From: Candidatus Roseilinea sp.
Lineage (GTDB): Bacteria > Chloroflexota > Anaerolineae > J036 > Brachytrichaceae
Assembly: GCA_025055235.1 (NCBI GenBank)
Contig: JANWYN010000064.1
Span: 1 to 64,000 of the forward strand
Length of the DNA stretch: 64,000 nucleotides
Direction: 5' to 3'
This document shows positions 35,675 through 44,658 of this stretch, in pieces. The position numbers and the translations under genes are program-made. Position 1 is the first letter of the stretch. Every line of letters starts with the position of its first letter. The notes beneath the pieces were generated by a model, which worked only from the letters and a program-made list of their open reading frames with translations, had not been told where the DNA came from and searched no databases.

Positions 35675-38059
35675 TCACATCGCCTTCAGCTTCACCACCG
35701 TCACGCCATCGTCACCTTCGCCCTCCAGGCCGGTCTCGAACGACTGGACCGCAGGATCCGCCTTGATCGCATCGCGAATCGCGCGCCGCAGCGCCCCCGT
35801 GCCTTTGCCGTGGATCAGGCGCACGAACGGTAAGCCGGCGCGCGCTGCGCGATCGAGATAATCGCGCACCCGCGCCACGCCTTCCTCGGTCGTCAGGCCG
35901 CGCAGGTCGAGTTCGAGCGGGGGTGGTGGCACGCGCGGGATCGAAACGACCTCGTCGCGCACTTCGGCCTGCGACCGGCGCGCCAGCGCGCCTGGGCTCA
36001 CCCGCTCCAAGTCGTTCAGCTTCACGCGCATGCGCGCGCGCCCGATTTGCACATCGGCCTCCTCACCATCCACAGCATTGACCTCGGCGATCGCGCCGAG
36101 TGACTTGACGCGCACCGCATCGCCGGCCTGGATCGCGCGTTTAGGCTGTGGCTCGCGCGGCGCCGGCTTCGGCTTGTGCGCAGCCGCTGCTTCGACCAGC
36201 TTCTCCACGTCCTGCTCGATGCGCTTCACTTCGTCGAGCGAGCCGCCCGCCGCAACAATGCGGTTGCGCAAGCGGCGCACTTCGGCGCGCAACTGCTCGG
36301 TCTCGCGCAGCGCTTCTTCGCGCGCCTGCTCGATCAACGCCTTGCGCTCGTCCTCAATGGCGTTTAAGCGGGCGCGGATGCGCTCGGCGTTGGCCTCCGC
36401 CTCGCGCTGCGACTTGCGCGCGGCTTCGAGCGCCCGTTCGGCCTGCTGTTGCAGCCGGGCGATCTCGGCCAGCATGTCTTCTGCCCGCGCGACGTTGGCA
36501 TCTAAATACCGCCTGGCTGTAGATACGATCTCATCAGGCACGCCCAGCCGCTGAGCAATGGCAAACGCGTTCGACCGGCCGGGCAGCCCGATGGATAGCT
36601 TGTAAAGCGGGCGCAGCGTCTCATAGTCGAAAGCGACGTTGGCGTTCGCTGCACCCGGCGTCAGCGACGCCCAGGCCTTGAGCTCAGGGTAATGCGTGGC
36701 GACAACGCAGATGGCGCCGGTTTGCAGCAGGTATTCCAGGATCGCGCGTGCCAGGGCCGCGCCCTCCGCCGGATCGGTGCCGGCGCCCAGCTCGTCCAGC
36801 AATACCAGCGTACGCTCGTTCACTCGCTCGAGGAATGTGCGCAGGTTGGTCAGGTGCGCGCTGAACGTCGAAAGGCTTTGCTCGATGGATTGTTCGTCGC
36901 CGATGTCGGCATACACCGCCTCGAAGACGGGCAGGCGCGCGCGCTCGCAGGGGATGTGCAAGCCGCATTGCGCCATCAACGCCAACAAGCCGATCGTCTT
37001 GAGCGCGACGGTCTTGCCGCCGGTGTTTGGCCCGGTGATGACCAGGACGCGGACGTTATCCGGCAGGATCACGTCAATCGGCGTGACCGTCTCAGGGTTC
37101 AGCAGCGGGTGCCGCGCCTGCACAATGGCGACGCGAGACCCAGACGAACTCGCCTCTCCCCGTCCCCTTGTCTCCTTGTCAATCTGCGGCTTCACACTGC
37201 GCGTCGCCTCGGCATACTTCGCCTTGGCTAGCGCGAGATCGAAGCGGGCAATCGCCTCGACCGTGCGGATGATGCTCTCCGCTTCTGCGCCGACCCAGCC
37301 GGACAACGCCGCCAAGATGCGGCGCACCTCGCGCTCTTCGGCCAGTTGCAACTCCCGCCACTCGTTGTTGAGTTCCAACGTAGCCAACGGCTCGATGAAC
37401 AGCGTCATGCCGCTCGCGCTCTGGTCGTGCACTACGCCGGGGATGCGCCCTTTGAAGTCGGCCTTGACCGGGATGACGTAGCGGCCGCCGCGCTGGGTGA
37501 TGAGCGCCTCTTGCAGATAGGGCGCGTTGCTGGCGTCGCTGACCATGCGTTGCAGTTTGGCCAGCAGCCGGTCGTGCACCACGCGCACCTCGCGGCGGAT
37601 GGCGGCGAGCTCCGGCGACGCCGTGTCGCGCACTTCGCCGCTATCGTCAATGCAGCGGTTGATCTCGGCGACGAGCGCGCCGCTCGGCTCGATGGCGTTG
37701 GTGATAGTGGTGAGCTGTGGGTAGATCGCGCCGAAGCGCGACAGGGCGCGCTGGATGTTGCGCCCGCTCAGCAGCGTGTCGCGGATTTCGAGGAAGGTCT
37801 GCGGCTCCAACACGCCGCCGCGCGCGGCCAAGCGCACTGCATCGCGCACATCGCGCGCCCCGCCGATGGTGAGTTGGTCATTCTTGCCGAGCGCATCACG
37901 CGCTTCGGCCGTCTCGGCCAGGCGACGTTCCACTTCGGCGGGCTGCGTCGCCGGCTCCAACGCGCGCGCCAGCGCAGCGCTTGCGGAGAATGCGCAATAG
38001 CCTGCCAAGCGGTCGAGAATCTTCGGCAGCTCGAGCGTGTGGAGGTGCTTGGCGATCAC
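35675..38059 (-). CDS. mutS2: Endonuclease MutS2
   Basis: 794 aa. MutS core: DLFIEP-like TLFIEPLATLELNNEWRELQ, Walker A GPNTGGKTVALKTIG (about 345-360), VYADIGDEQSIEQSLSTFSAHL, Walker B LVLLDELGAGTDPAEGAAL and VATHYPELKAWA. A long coiled coil (about 520-620) precedes a C-terminal Smr nuclease domain (LDLRGLTTEEGVARV, LIHGKGTGALR). MutS2 acts on recombination intermediates or stalled ribosomes. A short heptamer run is read in frame at about residues 292-301. Confidence 0.95.
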   Translation of the reverse strand: MIAKHLHTLELPKILDRLAGYCAFSASAALARALEPATQPAEVERRLAETAEARDALGKNDQLTIGGARDVRDAVRLAARGGVLEPQTFLEIRDTLLSGRNIQRALSRFGAIYPQLTTITNAIEPSGALVAEINRCIDDSGEVRDTASPELAAIRREVRVVHDRLLAKLQRMVSDASNAPYLQEALITQRGGRYVIPVKADFKGRIPGVVHDQSASGMTLFIEPLATLELNNEWRELQLAEEREVRRILAALSGWVGAEAESIIRTVEAIARFDLALAKAKYAEATRSVKPQIDKETRGRGEASSSGSRVAIVQARHPLLNPETVTPIDVILPDNVRVLVITGPNTGGKTVALKTIGLLALMAQCGLHIPCERARLPVFEAVYADIGDEQSIEQSLSTFSAHLTNLRTFLERVNERTLVLLDELGAGTDPAEGAALARAILEYLLQTGAICVVATHYPELKAWASLTPGAANANVAFDYETLRPLYKLSIGLPGRSNAFAIAQRLGVPDEIVSTARRYLDANVARAEDMLAEIARLQQQAERALEAARKSQREAEANAERIRARLNAIEDERKALIEQAREEALRETEQLRAEVRRLRNRIVAAGGSLDEVKRIEQDVEKLVEAAAAHKPKPAPREPQPKRAIQAGDAVRVKSLGAIAEVNAVDGEEADVQIGRARMRVKLNDLERVSPGALARRSQAEVRDEVVSIPRVPPPPLELDLRGLTTEEGVARVRDYLDRAARAGLPFVRLIHGKGTGALRRAIRDAIKADPAVQSFETGLEGEGDDGVTVVKLKAM
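37155..37184. repeat. Short heptamer run inside mutS2 (CCCCTTGTCTC words)
   Basis: ctctccccgtccccttgtctccttgtc, the same word set as the run at 30119. In frame, it encodes DKETRGRGE in mutS2 just before RVAIVQARHPLL, a variable loop. Confidence 0.75.
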
Positions 38060-38087
38060 GCCGGGATTGTAGCATTCGCAGGGCTGC

Positions 38088-38124
38088 GAGATTGGAGATT
38101 AGAGATTGGGGATTGGAGATTGCT
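38088..38124. repeat. Heptamer run (GATTGGA words)
   Basis: Four or five words GAGATTG/GATTAGA upstream of mutS2 in the 298-nt gap to the cyclodeaminase-like gene; same word as the element at 28728. The rest of that gap is the mosaic repeat described at 38190. Confidence 0.8.
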
Positions 38125-38189
38125 TTGCTCACGTGACGATTGGAAGTCGCGCTGCGCTGCGAAGTCGCTCCGGGGCGACTTGGCCCCGA

Positions 38190-38357
38190 GTTGCCCGCGA
38201 CTTTAGTCACCGGGCAACGTTACTAGCAGTGAGTGTCCAAAAGAATTAATGCGCTGTAGGGCGCGATCGCTGCAGCGCGCCGGCAGGGAACGCTGCGGAC
38301 TTGTGCCCCGAATGGGATAGAGCGTTCCTTGCCCACGTCAAAACATTTGGCGATCAA
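38190..38357. repeat. Composite dispersed repeat (copy 1)
   Basis: Contains gttgcccg and cgggcaac (stem with a nested gact/agtc) and a block shared with 55682-55800: gggaacgctgcgga, then gcgttcc, then cccacg-caaaacatt-ggcga. The homology runs about 100 nt with gaps. No coding potential that I trust. Confidence 0.7.
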
Positions 38358-39293
38358 CTAGGCCGCAGCCTTGCGCGCAGCCAAGCGTGCTGCCGCCAAA
38401 TCCCAGAGCGCATGGCCGACGCTCTTGAAGATGACTGGTGTCTTCGAGGCTTTAGGGCAGGAAATGTCGGGTGGCTCTCCGGCGATTGCCTCCTCCAGCG
38501 GCGTCACGCGAGACCAATCCACGCCGGCCTGGATCAAGTCGCCGGCTTCGGCACGCGCACCCTCCAGCGTGTCCACAAAGACCCGCGCGCGGCGCACGAG
38601 GCCTGCGGGCAGCTCGGCCATCTCATGCGAATACGCGCCGACGGCGATGACGAGCGCGTCGTCGCGCACGCGGTCTTCGAGCACCGGCTGCCGGCTGGTG
38701 GTGGCCGTCACGACGATGCCGCACGCCGGCAGCATGTCGCTGATCGTCCCGATGGCCTGCGCGTTGATCCCCAGCATGCGCCCATGATGCGCCAGTGCTT
38801 CGGCATCGGCAAACGTGCGCGAGAAGACGAAGGCGTCGCTCGCCGGCAGCCACCGGCCGAATGCTTCTAGATGCGCCTTGCCTTGCACACCCGCACCGAT
38901 GATGAGCAACGGCCCATGCTTTGCCTCTTCGGATGCGAGGATTTGCGCGGCGAGCAGCGAGAGCGCTGCCGTGCGCCGGGCCGTTACGGCGCGACCATCG
39001 AGAATCATCAGCCGCTCGCCGGTGTGCGCGTTCATCACGACGACCTCGCCGTGGATGCTGGGCAGGCCGCGCTCGGCGTTGTGCGGATGCACGGTGACGA
39101 GCTTGGTGATCGCGATATTCCGGTCGGCAGCGGGCATGACGAGCAACACGCCGCCATCGCCGACCGGCAACGCCAGCCGCTGGGGCGCTACGGCAACACC
39201 GGCACGCTTGTCGCGCAGCACGACGCGCAACTCATCGGCCAACTCCAGATAGGGCAAAAGCTGGTGGGTGGTCGCAAAATCGAAGATGCGCAC
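38358..39293 (-). CDS. Ornithine cyclodeaminase / mu-crystallin family protein
   Basis: 311 aa NAD(P)-binding enzyme. Seen: KLVTVHPHNAERGLPSIHGEVVVMNAHTGERL, LLIIGAGVQGKAHLEAF (Rossmann glycine motif), GIVVTATTSRQPVL and VIAVGAYSHEMAELP. The family includes ornithine cyclodeaminase and pyrroline-2-carboxylate reductases; the exact substrate is unclear. I chose the GTG at 39293 (VRIFDFATTHQLLP). The longer frame to 39578 lies inside the MITE-like repeat. TACAAT lies 6 nt upstream of the GTG, so the mRNA may be leaderless. Confidence 0.85.
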   Translation of the reverse strand: MRIFDFATTHQLLPYLELADELRVVLRDKRAGVAVAPQRLALPVGDGGVLLVMPAADRNIAITKLVTVHPHNAERGLPSIHGEVVVMNAHTGERLMILDGRAVTARRTAALSLLAAQILASEEAKHGPLLIIGAGVQGKAHLEAFGRWLPASDAFVFSRTFADAEALAHHGRMLGINAQAIGTISDMLPACGIVVTATTSRQPVLEDRVRDDALVIAVGAYSHEMAELPAGLVRRARVFVDTLEGARAEAGDLIQAGVDWSRVTPLEEAIAGEPPDISCPKASKTPVIFKSVGHALWDLAAARLAARKAAA

Positions 39294-39315
39294 AGAGCAA
39301 TTGTATTGCAGGCGA

Positions 39316-39641
39316 GTGCATTCACGTATAAAGGCAAATGGGGGGACAAAACGTTTTGCGGTAGGCGCGGACGCCATCCCGTGCCCGTGTGCGCTGCCAA
39401 CGGCGCGCCGCGGTGGCCAATGCGTGCCGTTCAGAGCGCGCCTTACCAAGCTGTGCTCGCCCTCGTTGGCGAATGCACCCTTGCAGTGTGGGATGTATTT
39501 CCCGATCAGGGCAAAATGCCCGGCGACTGAAGTCGCGGGCAGCTTGCAGCAAAGCCGGCCGTGCGCCGGCTTTGCCATGCGTTGCGCGCGGATTCATCCG
39601 CTGCGCAAATCCGCGCAATGCCCCCGTTAGAAAATGCACCC
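39316..39641 (-). mobile_element. MITE-like dispersed element, copy 1
   Basis: About 326 bp ending in inverted GTGCATT (39317) and AATGCACC. Homologous over its length to the inverse of 57808-58135. Shared modules include the palindrome gcccggcgactgaagtcgcg, gccggc-gcgccggctttgcc, gcgcgcggattcatcc and gcgtgccgttcagagcgcgcc. No transposase. It occupies the 390-nt gap between the cyclodeaminase-like gene and the Trm112-like gene. Confidence 0.75.
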
Positions 39642-39683
39642 GTGCGGGCTGGAAACGAAACGCGCGGGTTTAAAATCAAACGT

Positions 39684-39932
39684 ATGGCATCACCGATCAA
39701 CCCTGAACTGTTGGAGATTCTGCGCTGTCCGTACTGCGTTAGCACGGCCACGCGCCAGCCCGGCGAAGACCCCGGCCGGCTCATCCTCTACAAAGACTGC
39801 TGGTTGATCGAGCCGGTCTACGGGCGCAAATATCCAATCAAGGACGGCATCCCCATCATGTTGATCGAAGAAGGCGAGAAGTGGATGCACGTGAAGCCGG
39901 AAGACCTGCCCGTGCCACCACCGGCTGATTGA
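39684..39932 (+). CDS. Trm112 family zinc-binding protein
   Basis: 82 aa from the ATG at 39684 (MASPINPELLEILRCPYC). Trm112-like features: INPELLEILRCPYC, a Gly/Arg loop, CWLIEPVYGRKYPIKDGIPIMLIEEGE. Two Cys from CPYC are clear, with one more in DCWL. In bacteria these small proteins are partners of methyltransferases or are uncharacterised. The frame extends upstream into the MITE-like repeat but not reliably. Confidence 0.88.
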   Translation: MASPINPELLEILRCPYCVSTATRQPGEDPGRLILYKDCWLIEPVYGRKYPIKDGIPIMLIEEGEKWMHVKPEDLPVPPPAD

Positions 39933-39939
39933 CGAACGA

Positions 39940-40009
39940 GGAATTGAAATCGAGTATCGAGAAGAGCGCCTTCGCAATTCTCAATTCTCGATTCTCAATT
40001 TTCAATTTA
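39940..40009. repeat. Heptamer element (ATTCTCA words)
   Basis: ggaattgaaatcgagtatcgagaa followed by five ATTCTCA-type words (39976-40008). Shares its word with the nuoA-nuoB, 42896 and gcvT elements. Confidence 0.85.
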
Positions 40010-40011
40010 CT

Positions 40012-41076
40012 ATGCGCTTGCTCAAAGCCCTCATCCTTCTCCTGGCTGCGAGCAGCGTGATCGCGCTCATCGTCGCCTCGCGCGCGACGCCGCGCCCGCT
40101 GACCGCCATCGCCGCGGTGCAGCCGGCGATGAACTTCGGCTATGTGCGCATCGAGGGCGTAGTGACGGCTTATCCCACCCTCTCGGAGCAAGACAAGTTT
40201 CTCTCGTTTCGCGTGTGGGACGCCAGCGGCGAGTTGCGCGTCACGGCCTATCGCGCTGTGGTCGAGCGCCTGCTGGCCGAGCGTCGCATCCCCCTGCCCG
40301 GCGACCGCGTCAGCGTCGAAGGCACGCTACGCATTCGCGATGACGAGCCATCGCTCATCCTGAACACCGCCGAAGGGCTGACCATCGCGGCGCCGCCCGC
40401 TGCCCTGATCCGCCTCGCTGCGCTGGATGACATTGCGCTGGGTGAGCGTGTGCAGACCGCCGGTCAAGTGCGTCGTATCCGCAGCGCAGGCGACCGGTTG
40501 CGCATCGTCTCCGTCCGCGACGGCGATGCGACCACTGACGTCGTGCTCCCGCTCGATTTGCCGGCGTTCATCGCTGCACCGCAGCTCGGCATAGGCGAAT
40601 GGATCAGCGTCACCGGCGCAGTTGGAGAATACCGCGGTGCGAAACAAGTGCTTGCATTGCAAATAGATATCTCGCAGGAAGGTACAACGCCCGCAGCCGG
40701 CCACTTCCGGCCAATCGCCGAACTCGGCGATCATCTGCTCGGCCGGTGGGTCGGCATCGAGGGTGTGGTGAGCGACCTCCGGCCGTTCAAGCAAGGCATG
40801 CGCGTGGATGTGACCGACGCATCCGGCGGCTCGATCGTCGTCGTGATATTCGACTCGGTGTGGCAGAACCTGCCCTTCTCGACCACGCTAAGTGTAGATG
40901 ACCGCGTTCGCGTGGCGGGTGAACTAACTGAGTATCGCGGGCAAGTCGAGTTGCTGCCCGAGCTGCCGGTGGATGTCGCGCTGGCCGATGAGCCAAGCAG
41001 CAGCGCGCCTGGCGATGACTCGATCACCGCTCGAGCGTTACTGCGCATCTCTCGGCGATCCGTTCAACTTGCATGA
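40012..41076 (+). CDS. Secreted triple OB-fold protein (paralogue)
   Basis: 354 aa with an N-terminal membrane segment or signal (LLKALILLLAASSVIALIVAS). OB-like units: VRIEGVVTAY..FRVWDASGEL, VQTAGQVRRI..SVRDGD and VGIEGVVSDLRPFKQGMRVDVTDASGGSI with VRVAGELTEYRGQVELLP. Compare VIQSERRFKAGMRYVVSDDTG in the nuo-operon protein. The last unit is the closest match (RPFKQGMRVDVTD/ERRFKAGMRYVVSD). Function is unknown; likely anchored outside the cytoplasm. Confidence 0.78.
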   Translation: MRLLKALILLLAASSVIALIVASRATPRPLTAIAAVQPAMNFGYVRIEGVVTAYPTLSEQDKFLSFRVWDASGELRVTAYRAVVERLLAERRIPLPGDRVSVEGTLRIRDDEPSLILNTAEGLTIAAPPAALIRLAALDDIALGERVQTAGQVRRIRSAGDRLRIVSVRDGDATTDVVLPLDLPAFIAAPQLGIGEWISVTGAVGEYRGAKQVLALQIDISQEGTTPAAGHFRPIAELGDHLLGRWVGIEGVVSDLRPFKQGMRVDVTDASGGSIVVVIFDSVWQNLPFSTTLSVDDRVRVAGELTEYRGQVELLPELPVDVALADEPSSSAPGDDSITARALLRISRRSVQLA

Positions 41077-41263
41077 CTGTGGAAGTCGCCTTACAGCTAG
41101 CCGCAGTGATCCGTTGATGAACTTGCCAACGAGACCGGCTCCGAGTCAGTGCGGGTTGTGGTAACGGGTTGCCAAAATACTCAAGTCATGCCAAATTAGC
41201 ACCACTCGCATGCCACGTGATTGGCATCACCACGTCTTTTAAGTGTTCTCAAGGGGGAAAGAA

Positions 41264-41440
41264 ATGTTGCAAAACAATGAGGGAGTCACCGCGGCCTTTG
41301 TCATCGGCTTCGGTCTCGGATTCTTATGCGGCCTTTTCTTCCGAAACGTCGTTGACTTCTTCAGGAAGGGATTACCGGTGCTGCTGACCGCGTTCGTCAC
41401 CGTGCTAGCCATCTACGGGGCGTATGTTGCGCTCATGTAG
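41264..41440 (+). CDS. Small membrane protein
   Basis: 58 aa with two hydrophobic segments (GVTAAFVIGFGLGFLCGLFF and LPVLLTAFVTVLAIYGAYVAL) and a basic loop (FRNVVDFFRKG). AGGGGG lies 7 nt before ATG, a strong ribosome site that decides the start over an ATG at 41243. No family recognised. The flanking gaps (41077-41263, 41441-41625) show no repeats or genes I can support. Confidence 0.7.
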   Translation: MLQNNEGVTAAFVIGFGLGFLCGLFFRNVVDFFRKGLPVLLTAFVTVLAIYGAYVALM

Positions 41441-41625
41441 GTCTTAGTAGACCATGAGACCTTCTGCCACCTAATGGGCTGCCATTAAGCGCGCCCTGAA
41501 AGTCAACTGAGCGTGCCCCAGCAGTTGTCTGCTTGGCTCATAGGCGTTCCTCGCCCAGTGGTCGGGTTGGATCGTCGCTGCTTGTAGACGCCAGTCTGGT
41601 CAGCAAGTCGTGAATCATCGTGCCC

Positions 41626-42894
41626 TCAATCCGTCAGCAACAGCGCCACTGCGTTGACCTGTGTGCGCACGGCGTGTCCTTCGGCGTAGATTTTGATGGC
41701 CTCGATCGTTTGCACGTTGGGCAGATAGGGGAAGAGGTTCTCCGATTCCCAACGCATCCGCTGGCCCAGTGGCATTTTGACGTGCTTGCGCTGCGGGTTC
41801 GTCAGGATGGAATCCGGCAAGATCGGCGCTCCCGGCTGAATCTGCGGCGTGCCGTTGGCGTAGAAGCCCTGAATCCATTCGCGCACGCCCTCTTTCGCGT
41901 CGCGCCAAGTGATGGAGACGAAAAGCGGGCATTCGCTGCCGACGCTGGCGCACACCGGCAATTCTTGGAACAGGATGGCGAAGTCCAGCACCAGTCGCAG
42001 GTCGCGACCGCCATCTACCCGCGCGTCGAGCGATTGCACGATGCCGGTGCGCCCCCATCCTAGTCCTTCGCCCATGCGCTCGAGGATCAACGCCCGTGAC
42101 GTGCCCTCCTCGACGACCTGGGCTGTGCCGAGCGGCGCATCCGGCGCCGCAGCTAGCACTTCCACCTGCCAATCCGGCTGCAGTGCAGCCTGGAATTGGC
42201 CGTTGCGGACGAGGTTGCGCGGCGGCGGCAATACGCCTGCGACGCTCGATGCCGTCACCGTGGTGCGCTGGCCGGACGATAGGTTGAGCGACATCTCGCC
42301 GCTGCGCGTGGCAACTGTGGCAATGCCCTCTAACACGTTCAGCTGAAGCGCGTCGTTGGCATGTTCGATGGAATACACGCCCGGCGTGCTGATCAACACG
42401 CCGCCGTGGTCACTCGAGATGCGCAAGCTGAATCTGCGATCCGGCACGTGGGCCGTGACCTGGATTCGACCACCGGCCAGCCGGAAGGCGAATTCATCGC
42501 CCCGGGCACTGGCGCCGAAGCGCGGAAGTCGTGCTCGCTCGATGCGCAGCCGCGCGTTTGGATACAACTGCACGGTCAGCAATGATTGCGGTGGGGATGA
42601 AGCGCTATCCAACAGCGTGAGCAGGCCGGCGGAATCGGTGCTGAGCGCGACGAGGCTGCCTTCGCTGATGTCGTATCCATCCAAAGACACGACGCTCGGC
42701 GGGTCGCGGTCGGTCTGCGTTGGCCGCCACACGCTCATCTGGCCGGCCTGCAGCTTGACGTTGATGGTGGCCTCGACCGTGGCCGTGTTGTAGAAGGCCA
42801 AGGTGGCAGCCGGCATGCCGACAGCCAGCGCACAGCATGTAAACAACGACGCGAACAAAACGATCCACGCCGTCCGTTCGGGAGAGCGTTTCAC
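41626..42894 (-). CDS. FecR-like extracytoplasmic protein
   Basis: 422 aa with one N-terminal membrane helix (TAWIVLFASLFTCCALAVG). The segment LLTVQLYPNARLRIERARLP with ISTPGVYSIEHANDALQLNVLEGIATVAT looks like a FecR beta domain, which senses or anchors at the cell surface. The second half has a jelly-roll-like pattern (NLVRNGQFQAALQPDWQVE). No sigma factor is adjacent, so a signalling role is doubtful. The operon partner is unknown. Confidence 0.7.
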   Translation of the reverse strand: MKRSPERTAWIVLFASLFTCCALAVGMPAATLAFYNTATVEATINVKLQAGQMSVWRPTQTDRDPPSVVSLDGYDISEGSLVALSTDSAGLLTLLDSASSPPQSLLTVQLYPNARLRIERARLPRFGASARGDEFAFRLAGGRIQVTAHVPDRRFSLRISSDHGGVLISTPGVYSIEHANDALQLNVLEGIATVATRSGEMSLNLSSGQRTTVTASSVAGVLPPPRNLVRNGQFQAALQPDWQVEVLAAAPDAPLGTAQVVEEGTSRALILERMGEGLGWGRTGIVQSLDARVDGGRDLRLVLDFAILFQELPVCASVGSECPLFVSITWRDAKEGVREWIQGFYANGTPQIQPGAPILPDSILTNPQRKHVKMPLGQRMRWESENLFPYLPNVQTIEAIKIYAEGHAVRTQVNAVALLLTD

Positions 42895-42895
42895 A

Positions 42896-43034
42896 GGAGT
42901 CAGAGATCAGAAATCAGAAGGTCAGATGTCAGACGTCAGAGTCCAGAAGCCAGAGCCCAGGCACTCAGAAGTCAAGAACCGGAAAGCAGAACACGATTCT
43001 CAATTCTCAATTCTCAATTTTCAATTTTCAATTT
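42896..43034. repeat. Heptamer element (CAGAAGT and ATTCTCA words)
   Basis: Longest element: about twelve TCAGAAG/CCAGAGC-type words (42899-42990), then five or six ATTCTCA-type words (42993-43030). Two word families abut. Lies between the FecR-like gene and accC. Confidence 0.9.
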
Positions 43035-44531
43035 CTACTCCCAGTTCTTGCGCAAGCTCCAGCGCCAATAGGAGACGTGGCCGTGATCGGTGCGCTCGAT
43101 GCGCTCGGCGGCCTCGCGCGCTTGCCGGTGTGCGATCAGCGTAGCCGCAATGGCGGCCACGTCACTGTGCGCCTGGGACTGTTCCTCGATCTCGAAGCGG
43201 TCCTCGACGAAGCGCGTATCGAACTGGCCGGCTTGGAAGCGCGCGGAGCGGAAGAGTTGTTGGTGGAACGGCACGTTGGTCTTCACGCCCATGATGCGGA
43301 ATTCGTTCAGCGCGCGCTTCATGCGCACGATCGCTTCGGCGCGCGTATCACCCCAACAGATCAGCTTGGCGATCATCGAGTCGTAGTATGGCGTGACCTC
43401 GTAGCCTTCGTATACGCCGCTTTCGACGCGCACGCCCGGGCCGGTGGGAAAGTTGATGCGCTTGATGATGCCGGTGCTGGGCATGAAGTTGGCGAACGGA
43501 TCCTCGGCGTTGATGCGGCACTCGATCGCCCAGCCGGTCATCTTGATGTTCTTTTGCTTGTAGCGCAGCGGTCGCCCGCGCGCGATGCGAATCTGCTCCT
43601 TGACGATGTCCACGCCGGTCACGCGCTCAGTGATCGGATGCTCCACCTGCAGGCGCGTGTTCATCTCCATGAAGTAGAAGTTGCCCTGCTTATCGAGCAG
43701 GCATTCGATCGTGCCGGCGTTGACGTAGTTCACGGCCTGCGCCGCGCGCACCGCCATCTCACCCATCTTGGCGCGCAACTCTGGGCTCACCGCCGGCGAT
43801 GGGCACTCTTCCACCAGTTTCTGGCGCCGGCGCTGCAAGCTGCACTCGCGTTCGCCGAGGTGGATGATGTTGCCGTGATGGTCACCCAGCAATTGAAACT
43901 CGATATGCCGCGCGCCCTCGACCAGCTTCTCCAGATACACCGAGCCGTCGCCGAAGGCCGATTCGGCTTCGCGTCGCGCGCTGGCCAACAACGCCGGCAT
44001 CTCCTCCAGGCTGTGCACCTCGCGCTGCCCCTTGCCACCGCCGCCTGCGCTGGCCTTGATCAGCAGCGGGAATCCGATCTTGGGCGCGATGTTCAGCAGC
44101 TCTTCGTCGGACAGATCCGCTTCACCTTCCGTACCGGGGATGACAGCAACGCCGGCGCGCTGCACCGTTGCGCGCGCCACGGCTTTGTCGCCCATCTTAG
44201 CAATGGCGCTCGGCGATGGGCCGATAAAAACGATACCCTCATCGGCGCAGGCTTGCGCGAAGTCCTCGCGCTCGGCCAAAAAGCCGTAGCCGGGGTGGAT
44301 CGCGTCGGCTTCGGCCTTCTTCGCGACCTCGAGGATCTTGTCAATGCGGAGGTACGAGTCGCGCGAAGGCGGCGGGCCGATGTGATAGGCCTCGTCGGCA
44401 AAACGCACGTGCAGCGCGTTGCGATCCACGTCGGAATAGACGGCGACCGTACTGATGCCCAGCTCGTGACAGGCGCGGATGATGCGCACGGCAATTTCGC
44501 CGCGGTTGGCGATCAGAACCTTCTTGAACAT
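43035..44531 (-). CDS. accC: Acyl-CoA carboxylase, biotin carboxylase subunit
   Basis: 498 aa from the ATG at 44531. ATP-grasp enzyme that carboxylates biotin. Seen: KVLIANRGEIAVRIIRACHELGI, IHPGYGFLAE, GGGGKGQREV (ATP-loop), ERECSLQRRRQKLVEECPSP, FYFMEMNTRLQVEHPITE and IECRINAED. Two substitutions are notable: GQR where GMR is usual, and QRRRQK where QRRHQK is usual. The C-terminal extension to about 498 residues fits stand-alone biotin carboxylase of propionyl/acetyl-CoA carboxylases. The carboxyltransferase and BCCP are not in the window. Confidence 0.93.
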   Translation of the reverse strand: MFKKVLIANRGEIAVRIIRACHELGISTVAVYSDVDRNALHVRFADEAYHIGPPPSRDSYLRIDKILEVAKKAEADAIHPGYGFLAEREDFAQACADEGIVFIGPSPSAIAKMGDKAVARATVQRAGVAVIPGTEGEADLSDEELLNIAPKIGFPLLIKASAGGGGKGQREVHSLEEMPALLASARREAESAFGDGSVYLEKLVEGARHIEFQLLGDHHGNIIHLGERECSLQRRRQKLVEECPSPAVSPELRAKMGEMAVRAAQAVNYVNAGTIECLLDKQGNFYFMEMNTRLQVEHPITERVTGVDIVKEQIRIARGRPLRYKQKNIKMTGWAIECRINAEDPFANFMPSTGIIKRINFPTGPGVRVESGVYEGYEVTPYYDSMIAKLICWGDTRAEAIVRMKRALNEFRIMGVKTNVPFHQQLFRSARFQAGQFDTRFVEDRFEIEEQSQAHSDVAAIAATLIAHRQAREAAERIERTDHGHVSYWRWSLRKNWE

Positions 44532-44572
44532 GACGCTCGTTAATGTTACACCGACTGTGTGCAGGTGATTTG

Positions 44573-44605
44573 AGCGCGCAACGCGCTCCGAGCGCGTTGC
44601 GCGCT
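44573..44605. repeat. Perfect 15-bp palindrome between accC and leuB
   Basis: agcgcgcaacgcgct, ccg, agcgcgttgcgcgct: a perfect inverted repeat with a 3-nt loop in the 127-nt divergent promoter region. It could be an operator, a bidirectional hairpin or a repeat remnant; no T run follows on either strand. Confidence 0.7.
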
Positions 44606-44658
44606 GCTGAATACGCCGCCCGTGCGGGATGTTCAAATCGCGGTTTAATAGGCGTCCC

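Noticed and set aside
39322-39639. Open frames over the MITE-like element
   Set aside because: Arg/Ala-rich and no family similarity; sequence is a dispersed repeat with palindromes.
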